Positions 1 to 6,466 of a stretch of DNA of 17,924 bases are shown piece by piece (position 1 is the first letter of the stretch; every line of letters starts with the position of its first letter). Below the pieces are notes generated by a model. It made no database searches, had not been told where the DNA came from, and saw only the letters and a program-made list of their open reading frames with translations. Both the position numbers and the translations under genes were made by a program. This DNA is from CAZFIM01 sp964519615 (GTDB lineage Bacteria > Chloroflexota > Dehalococcoidia > GIF9 > UBA5629), in assembly GCA_964519615.1 (NCBI GenBank), contig CAZFIM010000052.1, positions 1 through 17,924 on the forward strand. Direction: 5' to 3'.

Positions 1-1068
1 TACTGTCGGATCCATACTCTGAGCAGCTTCAATGCCTTCTTTTATGATCCATAAGCAGTTAGGAGCAGTCATCTCCAATTGATAGTCCGCTCCATGCTCA
101 GCCATAACCTTATTTACGATTTCCTTTGCTATAGGTGGCATATTCGGATCAGTCGGAGTGTAGCCGGTGGTAAATACGTCCTTTAAGGCGTCTGGTCCGG
201 TGATGGTCATAATTTGACTTATACGTGCCGGAAGAGAACCAGCGAAAGGTTTATAGTTACCCATCTCTCGAAGACCCTTAACGATAGCGCCTATATGTGG
301 AACAAGTCCGTTTTGTAAAAATATGGCATCAGCTTCCTTTACTGCATTTAGTTTTGCTGCGAACGCGCTGAAATCCTGTGTTTCATTAGGATAGAGGAGC
401 GGTTCACCCACTATAGATATCCCCTGCTCATTTAATAAATCAGTATCAATGCCTATCATAGCAGCCGGTGATCCGTCATCCGGACTAATCCAGGCTACCT
501 TTTTGACATTTGGATACGTTTTCTTGAGGTATTTGACTATTGCTACTGAGGTCAATACGCTACCGCTACCGCCCAGAAAAGCATAGGGCGTAGTCGCGTC
601 TACTTCCCCGGGAGTATTAACACCCCAGGTAACGAAACGAAGTACTTTATTCGGATCGCATATCGCTCCTGCTGCCGCGGCAAAGAATGCTGTCGGGCCG
701 ATAATAAACTTAATTTTTTCATCAAACACTAATTTGTTGGCTGCTGCGGTAACGCCGTCCATCGTGCTCTTGGTATCTGCGACAACGAGTTCAACCTTAT
801 ATTTTTCACCATTTACGGTAATTCCACCTTGCTCATTTATCATATCCCGGGCTATTTCTGCCTGATATAAATCCGGGACTTCACGCACTGAGAAAAAACC
901 GGTTATACCCATAATCACACCGATACGTATCGATTTTTCTTGAGCGGTTGGAGTGGTAGGAGAGGTTGGTTCTGCTGGCGCCGCCCTTTGACAACCGGCA
1001 ACTAAAGATGTCAACAGGACAATGCTCAGAATAATGCAGGAAAACAGCAATGATTTCTTGTTTTTCAT
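1..1068 (-). CDS. ABC transporter substrate-binding lipoprotein, branched-chain amino acid (LivJ/LivK) type, C-terminus cut off by window edge
   Basis: The frame is open from an ATG at 1068 to the window edge, giving 356 residues with the C-terminal end missing. The start follows a strong SD (AAGGAGGG, about 1073-1080). Residues 1-26 form a lipoprotein signal: Lys-rich n-region, hydrophobic core, lipobox V-A-G-C with Cys26 as the lipidated residue. A Pro/Thr-rich linker (27-45) precedes the folded domain, which opens with IRIGVIMGITG, the usual first strand of type I periplasmic binding proteins (Peripla_BP_6). FIIGPTAFFAAAAG (about 122-135) and the later repeat of Rossmann-like strands (KKVAWISPDDGS, ADAIFLQNG) fit the two-lobed fold. 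Such proteins hand Leu/Ile/Val, other amino acids, amides or small acids to a LivHMGF permease; the ligand is not readable here. Permease genes would lie beyond the left edge. Family call is firm, substrate is open. Confidence 0.9.
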   Translation of the reverse strand, partial: MKNKKSLLFSCIILSIVLLTSLVAGCQRAAPAEPTSPTTPTAQEKSIRIGVIMGITGFFSVREVPDLYQAEIARDMINEQGGITVNGEKYKVELVVADTKSTMDGVTAAANKLVFDEKIKFIIGPTAFFAAAAGAICDPNKVLRFVTWGVNTPGEVDATTPYAFLGGSGSVLTSVAIVKYLKKTYPNVKKVAWISPDDGSPAAMIGIDTDLLNEQGISIVGEPLLYPNETQDFSAFAAKLNAVKEADAIFLQNGLVPHIGAIVKGLREMGNYKPFAGSLPARISQIMTITGPDALKDVFTTGYTPTDPNMPPIAKEIVNKVMAEHGADYQLEMTAPNCLWIIKEGIEAAQSMDPTV

Positions 1069-1455
1069 TGATCCCTCCTTAAGATGAAAATCTAAAAACT
1101 CCAAATGCCTCGACTATCCGCCTGTATCACCTCCTTCTGTCGGTTGTTGTGTACTAAGTGCCAACATAATTGAATTTATTAAATATCGATCATCCCCTGA
1201 GTTCTCAAAGCGAGGATATCTAATTCAGGTTCGTCCTTACAGGGATAAGTCGAAAAATATAATCCGCTGTAAAAATTTTGATCGTAATAACAATGATCTA
1301 TAAGTTGTGCCAACCAACGATTCCCTGGCAAATAGGGTAGCTAAAAATCAAGTACAGAGGAGGCCTTATGTGTTAAGTGTACAATCGATGCAGCGCTAAT
1401 AATAATTATTAAGCTAACTAACAATAATAAAATTAACAAGTTATAGTTTAATTAG
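1069..1455 (-). other. Long 5' leader of the substrate-binding protein gene, with an orphan perfect ribosome binding site
   Basis: This is the stretch between the predicted start of transcription and the ATG at 1068. On the minus strand it carries an almost perfect anti-16S match, AAGGAGGTGATA (1136-1125), without an ATG at normal distance behind it. The bases of this SD also encode part of a possible 17-codon ORF (ATG at 1167, stop 1114-1116) whose C-terminus is Glu/Gly/Asp/Thr-rich. A longer open frame lies further up (1179-1331, listed separately). No known riboswitch class was recognised. The leader may hold an attenuation or upstream-ORF control, which is inference. Confidence 0.4.
1179..1331 (-). 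CDS. Possible small ORF in the leader of the substrate-binding protein gene
   Basis: An open frame runs from an in-frame TAG (1343-1341) to TAA (1181-1179). Reading from the TTG at 1331 it gives 50 residues that are rich in Tyr and acidic residues and look rather protein-like (it contains CKDEPELDILALRTQG near the end). There is no convincing SD before the TTG; a second TTG six codons later has AGGGA about 8 bases upstream. It lies fully inside the predicted leader of the downstream gene and is read on the same strand. It could be a small leader protein, a remnant of a larger gene, or chance. No family is recognised. Confidence 0.2.
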   Translation of the reverse strand: MPGNRWLAQLIDHCYYDQNFYSGLYFSTYPCKDEPELDILALRTQGMIDI

Positions 1456-1461
1456 TGAGAA

Positions 1462-1490
1462 ATATTATCAATAATATGCCCTTTTGTCAA
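1462..1490 (-). promoter_or_regulatory. Sigma-70 type promoter for the substrate-binding protein gene
   Basis: On the minus strand a perfect -35 TTGACA (1490-1485) is followed by exactly 17 bases and a -10 TAATAT (1467-1462). Transcription would start near 1455, leaving a 5' leader of about 390 bases before the ATG at 1068. The match is seen directly; promoter activity is inferred. Confidence 0.7.
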
Positions 1491-1731
1491 TAAGTAATAG
1501 ATTTTCAGTGTGTTGTTGACCACGACCTTCGTTTTAGACGATATTTACCTCAAGGATATCAAAGGAAGGCTCTGTATTTAGATGATTACTCACACAACTG
1601 GCTTCTTACCCGCAGCTACCGTAACTTAGTGTATTACATAACATTTTTTTGTTGCTGCGTTTGGTACTTATGCCTGGCACAACAGGCAAAATTGTACAAA
1701 ATATAGTGACATATCGAACACGATTACTATG

Positions 1732-1760
1732 TTGACATCGTCTTATACATATGTTAGCAT
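1732..1760 (+). promoter_or_regulatory. Sigma-70 type extended -10 promoter in front of a structured leader
   Basis: A perfect -35 TTGACA (1732-1737) is followed by 17 bases and TAGCAT (1755-1760). The -10 is preceded by TGT, giving the extended -10 form TGn. Transcription would start near 1767, just before the structured leader at 1773-1880. The gene it serves is unclear: the first start codon behind it is the ATG at 1887, the next is that of the Lrp-type regulator at 2158. Confidence 0.6.
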
Positions 1761-1772
1761 TTCTAAGATTTC

Positions 1773-1880
1773 TTCGGAGTTGTTGTGCCTAAAGAATTTT
1801 CTAAGGCAAACATCCGGTATCCGCGTCAGGCGGGTCGACGGTATCATTGGAAACGATGATACCTCCCGAGTGGAAAGGAG
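1773..1880 (+). ncRNA. Candidate structured leader RNA (riboswitch-like), class not assigned
   Basis: Several helices can be drawn. A closing helix pairs 1773-1778 with 1864-1870 (one bulged C). Inside it lie a 5-bp stem 1786-1790/1804-1808, a 5-bp stem 1820-1824/1830-1834 with a 5-base loop, and a 10-bp stem 1840-1849/1854-1863 capped by a GAAA (GNRA) tetraloop. Directly 3' is an SD (AAAGGAG, 1874-1880) six bases before an ATG at 1887. The CTCC at 1863-1866 can pair either with GGAG at 1776-1779, leaving the SD free, or with the SD GGAG at 1877-1880. A GNRA-capped stem followed by CTCCCGAGTGGAAAG reminds me of the Moco/Tuco motif, but from memory only, so the class is left open. The promoter at 1732-1760 makes it a natural 5' leader. 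Confidence 0.45.
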
Positions 1881-1886
1881 AAAGAA

Positions 1887-1997
1887 ATGAATTCGCTACC
1901 GAATTATCTTGTAATACACCTCACAGTGAATAGCTTTGCTATTGCCTCTCCTTTCTATGTTGTTCATCAATGGTTTTATGCGATAACGCTTTGTTAG
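1887..1997 (+). CDS. Possible 36-codon ORF behind the structured leader
   Basis: ATG at 1887 has a good SD (GGAG 1877-1880, spacing 6) and runs 36 codons to TAG (1995-1997). The peptide is hydrophobic with aromatic residues and no recognised family or signal. An inner segment, TCTCCTTTCTA (1947-1957), is complementary to the ORF's own SD region (1871-1881; 11 bp including one G-U), so translation could be self-occluded. It may be a leader peptide or small membrane peptide, or the start of a decayed gene that the leader RNA once controlled. Confidence 0.3.
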   Translation: MNSLPNYLVIHLTVNSFAIASPFYVVHQWFYAITLC

Positions 1998-2157
1998 TAT
2001 ATTCGAAACTATTTACGAAGAGTACCAATTACTGTGAAACGACATTGTCTCTGCAATTTACGGGTTTTATTGAGCTATGAAGTTCCGTGGTAAATTTGCT
2101 TTCAATAAAAAATATTCATTTTAGTAGTTCAAATAAAATAAATAAAGGAGTATATTG

Positions 2158-2616
2158 TTGGATACCATAGATCAAAAACTTATTATAGAGCTTCAGAAAG
2201 ACGGGCGGGTAACCTCAAGCAATCTTTCTAAAAAATTGGGCATTAGCATCGCTTCTGTGTCAAGGCGTATTAAAGGTTTATTACGCGACAATGTTATCAG
2301 TATAACTGCAATGCCTGAACCATCCGAGATCGGACTGAACTCTATGGCTATTATCGCTCTAGATGTCACCATGAATCAGATAGACAATGTATGTGAGCAG
2401 CTTGTCAGAAACAGGAGCGTTCATTTTACAGCTCTTACTTTTGGTCGTTTTGATATTATTGTTAATATCTATGCGGCCTCCCCAGAGATGCTGGTCAATA
2501 TTATAAAAAATGAAATTGCTGCCATTGATGGCGTAAGACACGTTGAGACTTTCTACATAGCTGAGCTGAAAAAACAAACATTTGACTGGTTGTTGGAGAA
2601 TGAAATATCTAATTAA
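2158..2616 (+). CDS. Lrp/AsnC-family transcriptional regulator
   Basis: The product has 152 residues, the normal length for the family. It opens with the AsnC-type helix-turn-helix: DTIDQKLIIELQKDGR followed by SNLSKKLGIS and a recognition helix ASVSRRIKGL (roughly residues 2-50). A RAM/AsnC ligand-binding domain follows (about 63-140), including the typical G-R-F-D-I-I-V segment and a C-terminal E-L-K strand. Such proteins form dimers to octamers and sense amino acids or other small molecules. Two TTG codons are adjacent; the second (2158) is chosen because it lies 7 bases behind the SD AAAGGAG (2144-2150), against 4 bases for the first (2155). It is placed between the amino-acid-type binding protein and the hydrogenase operon, on the same strand as the latter and 555 bases upstream; control of either neighbour is plausible but not shown. 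Confidence 0.9.
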   Translation: MDTIDQKLIIELQKDGRVTSSNLSKKLGISIASVSRRIKGLLRDNVISITAMPEPSEIGLNSMAIIALDVTMNQIDNVCEQLVRNRSVHFTALTFGRFDIIVNIYAASPEMLVNIIKNEIAAIDGVRHVETFYIAELKKQTFDWLLENEISN

Positions 2617-3171
2617 TATGTTTATTACGACCCGGGATACATTAGTGTAATAAAGAGCGGTATTGCAAAGAAGAAATTCCCATTACTTGTCTAAATGGTA
2701 AATTCCATTTCCGCAGAAGCATAGATTTTGCCGTAATGGACCTCATTAATATTCTTCCAGAACAAAGACCTGACTTTTATACGGCCGTATATATGTTCGC
2801 AATAATGAGTTCATGGACAATCTCAGTAGAATCACCTATTTCCTGACAATACATAACAGGTATAAATGCCATATCTCAGAGTGGGGAGAATAAGCAACAT
2901 GGCGGAAGGTAAATCCGCTTGAGGCATGTTATAGTTAAACGCATAAGGCGGAGTACAATCAGAAGGTTGGTTATATTTGCATGTAGGTAAATTATATGCA
3001 AATAGTTCTGTTTTGTTATTGTGTTCTGAGATAAAAAGTATTTTCAGGTACTTTTATTTGGGGGAGATTGTATATTGTTGTCTGCCAAATCGATATGGAT
3101 GGTATCTTACGGGTATTATTTCTAGTAATCAGATATATGATTATCTGTGAAATGCGCATTGAGGTGAAACT
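2617..3171 (+). other. Gene-free stretch upstream of the hydrogenase operon with several inverted repeats
   Basis: No convincing gene is seen. Inverted repeats are: 2693-2698/2705-2710 (AAATGG/CCATTT); a hairpin 2896-2906/2914-2930 with 11 pairs and a 6-base bulge; 2974-2982/2996-3004 (9 bp, TATTTGCAT and its complement, 13-base gap); and 3031-3040/3049-3057 (9 bp with one bulged A). A 66-codon frame without start codon (2646-2846) could be a gene remnant. No clear consensus promoter was found, which fits an activator-dependent or alternative-sigma promoter for the hydrogenase genes; that last point is inference. Confidence 0.5.
2974..3004. repeat. 9-bp perfect inverted repeat, possible operator upstream of the hydrogenase operon
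   Basis: TATTTGCAT at 2974-2982 is mirrored by ATGCAAATA at 2996-3004 with a 13-base gap, about 170 bases before the small-subunit start. Half-site centres are 22 bp apart, about two helical turns, as expected for a dimeric regulator such as an Lrp-family protein. Binding is inference. Confidence 0.35.
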
Positions 3172-4314
3172 ATGAATACTAACAGGGATATTTCCCGCCG
3201 GGAATTTCTAAAGATGTCTTCTTTTTCTGCTGCTTCAGCCGGTCTTTTATTTCTCGGTTTTGCCAAATATGAAGGCCATCTGCCGGTATATGCCGATTCG
3301 AGCACAGTGAACGAGATACCTGTTATTTGGCTACAGGCCAGTTCCTGTACCGGATGTTCTGTAAGCGTTCTCAACTCTATGAGTCCTAATATTCAGAATA
3401 TACTCGTGGATGAGGTAATTCCCGGCAAACACCTCAGTATGCGGTTCCATTCAACGATAATGGCTGCTGAAGGGGAAAAGGCAATTGATATCTTAAAGCG
3501 GTCCTCCTTAAATAAGGGCAGCTATGTTTTGGTGGTAGAAGGCGCTATTCCCACCAAAGATCACGGAATCTACTGTGAGGTTGGGGAGATTGACGGCAAA
3601 GGTATAACGACCCTGGAACATGTGAAAAATCTTGGCGGTAATGCGATGGCGGTGATAGCTCTGGGTACCTGCGCTGCCTTCGGTGGTATTCCTGCGGCAG
3701 CGCCAAATCCCACAATTTGTATTGGAGTAAAAGAGATATTAAAGAGTGAAGGAATTAGTACTCCTGTTGTCAATGTGCCCGGGTGCCCCCCGCATCCGGA
3801 TTGGTTTGTAGGAACTGTTGCGACAATATTGCTCAAGGGTTTGGAAGCTGTTCAATTAGATCAACATGGAAGGCCGGTCGCATTTTTTGGAAAACGTGTA
3901 CATGATATATGCCCGAGGAATGGGTATTTTCAATTGGGAATATTCTCAAAAAAATTCTCTGATCCTTATTGTATGTATCAATTAGGTTGCAAGGGACCTG
4001 TCACCTATGCGGATTGTCCTTTGAGGATGTGGAATAGCGGTAGCAACTGGTGTGTTGGTGCGAATAGCCTTTGCATTGGTTGTGTGGAACCCGGCTTTCC
4101 TGACAAGCTTTCCCCATTTAGAAAGGAAGCTGAGGATTGGGAGATAGTCCCTATAGCTAAAGCTACTCCAGATGGTAAGGAGGATTCTAAAGGAATCAGT
4201 ACCGGAGCGGCGGCAGGTATTGGGGCAGCCGCAGGTGCTGCTATAGTTGGAGCCGGGGCGCTCATTGCTAAGGGTGTTTCTGGCAATAATGAAGAAGCAG
4301 AGAAGAAGGAGTAA
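3172..4314 (+). CDS. hupS: [NiFe] uptake hydrogenase small subunit, Tat-exported, C-terminally anchored
   Basis: The electron-transfer subunit of a group 1 [NiFe] hydrogenase, 380 residues. The start ATG has SD GAGGTG (3161-3166). A Tat signal with SRREFLK (8-14) is followed by a hydrophobic stretch. Cluster ligands are all visible: proximal Cys59, Cys62, Cys167 (GTC) and Cys205 (PGCPP); distal His244, Cys247, Cys267 and Cys273; medial Cys282, Cys294, Cys301 and Cys304. Cys294 takes the place where [3Fe-4S]-type enzymes have Pro (WPV), so a medial [4Fe-4S] cluster is expected. No extra Cys flank the proximal site, so it is not of the O2-tolerant six-Cys kind. A Gly/Ala-rich helix (about 343-367) with a charged tail is the membrane anchor. 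Six bases separate it from the large subunit. The name follows the Dehalococcoides Hup enzymes; hyaA/hybO would be equivalents. Confidence 0.95.
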   Translation: MNTNRDISRREFLKMSSFSAASAGLLFLGFAKYEGHLPVYADSSTVNEIPVIWLQASSCTGCSVSVLNSMSPNIQNILVDEVIPGKHLSMRFHSTIMAAEGEKAIDILKRSSLNKGSYVLVVEGAIPTKDHGIYCEVGEIDGKGITTLEHVKNLGGNAMAVIALGTCAAFGGIPAAAPNPTICIGVKEILKSEGISTPVVNVPGCPPHPDWFVGTVATILLKGLEAVQLDQHGRPVAFFGKRVHDICPRNGYFQLGIFSKKFSDPYCMYQLGCKGPVTYADCPLRMWNSGSNWCVGANSLCIGCVEPGFPDKLSPFRKEAEDWEIVPIAKATPDGKEDSKGISTGAAAGIGAAAGAAIVGAGALIAKGVSGNNEEAEKKE

Positions 4315-4320
4315 TGTTTA

Positions 4321-5898
4321 GTGAGTAAGATTATTGTCGATCCGCTAACCCGCATAGAAGGACATCTAAAAATAGAAGCTGCCATTGAAAATGGGGTTGT
4401 TATGGATGCGAAGAGCTGCGGAATGTTATTCCGTGGGCTGGAAATTCTCTTGCGCGGTCGTGACCCTTTTGATGCGCAATTCATTGTGCAAAGGATTTGT
4501 GGTGTTTGTCCCACTGCGCATGCAATGGCTGCTGCCCTGAGTCTTGATACGGCTTTTGGTATTGCTGATCTGATTCCCGATAACGGGCGGATATTGCGTA
4601 ATTTGATTGGTGGAGCAAATTATATTCAATCTCATATTTTGCATTTCTACCATTTAGCAGCATTAGATTATGTTGATGTTACTAAAGTAGCGATGTATGA
4701 CGGTAAAGATTCCGGCTTGAATTCTGTAAAAACATTTATAACGAGCAGAAATATAAGCGATGCGGGTGCACTTGCCCCGTTTTTCCCGCGCTATGAAGGT
4801 GATTACCGATTGTCTGATGAAGCAAATATCGCTGTTGTCAGTCATTATCTTGATGCACTCAAGATTAGAAAGCTTGCTCATGAAATGTCTGCTATTTTCA
4901 GCGGTAAAATGCCGCATAATGTGGCAATTGTTCCTGGCGGCGTCACGGAGATTCCCACTGTGGATAAAATCACGAACTTTCTCTGGAAGATTAATGCGAT
5001 ACGTGATTTTATCGATAATTCCTATATCCCTGACCTCCTTATGATAGGAAGCGCCTATCCTGATTATTTCCGTATAGGAAGAGGATGCGGAAACTTGCTT
5101 AGCTATGGTGCATTCGATCTGGATTGCAGCGAGAAGGACCTTTCCAAACGTGAGCGTTTGTTTAAACAGGGAATAGTGTCTTGGCCGGATATGAAAATTA
5201 TGGCTGTCGATCCATCGAAAATAACAGAACAGGTTAGATATAGCTGGTATAAGGATAAACCTGCTCAATATCCTTATCAGGCAACAACGGAGGTTGATCG
5301 TAATAAGGACGGTGCGTACACATGGATCAAAGCGCCGCGTTATGACGGAAAAGTGTATGAGGTAGGCCCGTTGGCACGTATGGTCATTAACTATTTATCC
5401 GGTGATATCGCTGTAAAGCAGACGGTTGATAATGTGTTAAAAACTGCCGGTGTTGGTATTGAGGAGTTGTTCAGCGTTCTGGGAAGACATATCGCGCGTG
5501 GTTTGGAATGTAAGATTGTTGCTGATAACATGGCGAAATGGTTATTGGAATTAAAACCGGGAGACCGGACCTGTATTGAATATCAGAATCCTGAAGAAGG
5601 AGAAGGGATAGGTTTGTATGATGCACCGCGTGGTGCGCTGGGACACTGGTTGATGATTAAAAACTCAAAAATAGCTAATTATCAATGCGTTGTACCCACA
5701 ACATGGAATGCATCTCCACGTGATGAAAGCAATCAGCCCGGTAGTATGGAACAGGCTTTAATGGGAACTATGATCAAAGATGAAACGAATCCTTTTGAAA
5801 TAGGCAGAATTGTACGCTCTTATGATCCTTGTTTGGCTTGTGCCATTCATATGATAGATTCCCAGGGGAATGAAACCAATAATTTCCGTATTACATAA
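4321..5898 (+). CDS. hupL: [NiFe] uptake hydrogenase large (catalytic) subunit
   Basis: Carries the Ni-Fe(CN)2CO site that splits H2. At 525 residues the length is normal. The N-terminal ligand motif is RICGVCPTAH (Cys60, Cys63) and the C-terminal one DPCLACAIH (Cys504, Cys507, His510); RIEGHL near the N-terminus is the conserved L1 region. All four Ni ligands are Cys, so this is not a selenocysteine enzyme. The 15 residues after His510 are the tail removed by the maturation protease encoded next. The GTG start is 9 bases behind GGAG (4308-4311), which lies at the end of the small-subunit gene, suggesting translational coupling. The protein has no signal of its own and would be carried across the membrane with the folded small subunit through the Tat system. 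Confidence 0.96.
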   Translation: MSKIIVDPLTRIEGHLKIEAAIENGVVMDAKSCGMLFRGLEILLRGRDPFDAQFIVQRICGVCPTAHAMAAALSLDTAFGIADLIPDNGRILRNLIGGANYIQSHILHFYHLAALDYVDVTKVAMYDGKDSGLNSVKTFITSRNISDAGALAPFFPRYEGDYRLSDEANIAVVSHYLDALKIRKLAHEMSAIFSGKMPHNVAIVPGGVTEIPTVDKITNFLWKINAIRDFIDNSYIPDLLMIGSAYPDYFRIGRGCGNLLSYGAFDLDCSEKDLSKRERLFKQGIVSWPDMKIMAVDPSKITEQVRYSWYKDKPAQYPYQATTEVDRNKDGAYTWIKAPRYDGKVYEVGPLARMVINYLSGDIAVKQTVDNVLKTAGVGIEELFSVLGRHIARGLECKIVADNMAKWLLELKPGDRTCIEYQNPEEGEGIGLYDAPRGALGHWLMIKNSKIANYQCVVPTTWNASPRDESNQPGSMEQALMGTMIKDETNPFEIGRIVRSYDPCLACAIHMIDSQGNETNNFRIT

Positions 5899-5911
5899 AG
5901 TTAACCTCATA

Positions 5912-6427
5912 ATGATGATGCCGAATTTAACAACAAAGTGTAATAAATCTTCTATAACTAATTCCCCTGTTCTTATCATGGGAGTAGGGAATATATTGAT
6001 GAGCGACGATGGCGCCGGGGTGCATACTATTCGCGCTCTGCAAAAACTAAAGCTGCCTGATACTATTGAATTGCTCGACAGCGGGACGGCAACCATGTCC
6101 TATTTAACTAACTTGAGTGATCGTAAAAAAGTGATCATTATCGATGCCGTGAAAGCGGGGAATCCTCCGGGAACGCTTTATCGTTTTACCCCCGATGATA
6201 TTTATATTCAGAAGGAAAGGGCTACTTCACTTCATCAAATCGGCATTATCGAAGCCATAGTTTCAGCAAGATTTATCGGGGCTTGTGCTCAGGACATCGT
6301 TGTCTATGGAATCGAGCCCGGGAAAATAGAAAGTGGAATGATGCTTACGCCAGATGTTGCTGCTGCTTTACCGAAGTTGGTAGAAAAAATCTGCCAGGAT
6401 TTGGAATTAGCAATAACTGATTGTTAA
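5912..6427 (+). CDS. hupD: Hydrogenase maturation endopeptidase (HybD/HupD/HyaD family)
   Basis: The protease that clips the C-terminal tail of the large subunit after Ni insertion, in the cytoplasm. The core opens with VLIMGVGNILMSDDGAGV, the family hallmark. Compared with E. coli HybD, the three Ni-sensing positions Glu16, Asp62 and His93 correspond to Asp (second of SDD), Asp in IIIDAV and His in SLHQIG, so the enzyme looks complete. The start is uncertain: the frame is open from an ATG at 5870 that overlaps the large-subunit gene and has AGGGG only one base away, while three consecutive ATG codons at 5912, 5915 and 5918 lie after the large-subunit stop and closer to the conserved core, but without a good SD. 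5912 is chosen for the better fit to family length. It sits in the operon directly after its substrate. Confidence 0.92.
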   Translation: MMMPNLTTKCNKSSITNSPVLIMGVGNILMSDDGAGVHTIRALQKLKLPDTIELLDSGTATMSYLTNLSDRKKVIIIDAVKAGNPPGTLYRFTPDDIYIQKERATSLHQIGIIEAIVSARFIGACAQDIVVYGIEPGKIESGMMLTPDVAAALPKLVEKICQDLELAITDC

Positions 6428-6466
6428 CCGGCAGCTCTTACAGCGTTAATAAATAAGGAAACTGTA

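Noticed and set aside
1125..1138. TATCACCTCCTTCT on the plus strand, resembling the 3' end of 16S rRNA
   Set aside because: Only the anti-SD portion matches and no other rRNA sequence is near; it is better read as an SD on the minus strand.
1671..1688. Hairpin TGCCTG/CAGGCA with a 6-base loop as a terminator
   Set aside because: No T-run on either strand and no gene end nearby.
1494..1706. 70-codon open frame on the plus strand without a start codon
   Set aside because: The translation has an odd Cys/aromatic-rich end, no usable start and no SD; chance is the simplest reading.
4005..4514. 169-codon open frame on the minus strand
   Set aside because: It is antisense to the small and large hydrogenase subunits and Ser/Pro/Ala-rich as shadow frames often are.
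4663..5268. 201-codon open frame on the minus strand
   Set aside because: It is fully antisense to the hydrogenase large subunit, whose motifs and length leave no doubt; no SD and no known family.
4321..5898. Possible selenocysteine-containing [NiFeSe] hydrogenase
   Set aside because: The first residue of the C-terminal motif DPCLACAIH is a normal Cys codon (TGT) and there is no in-frame TGA.
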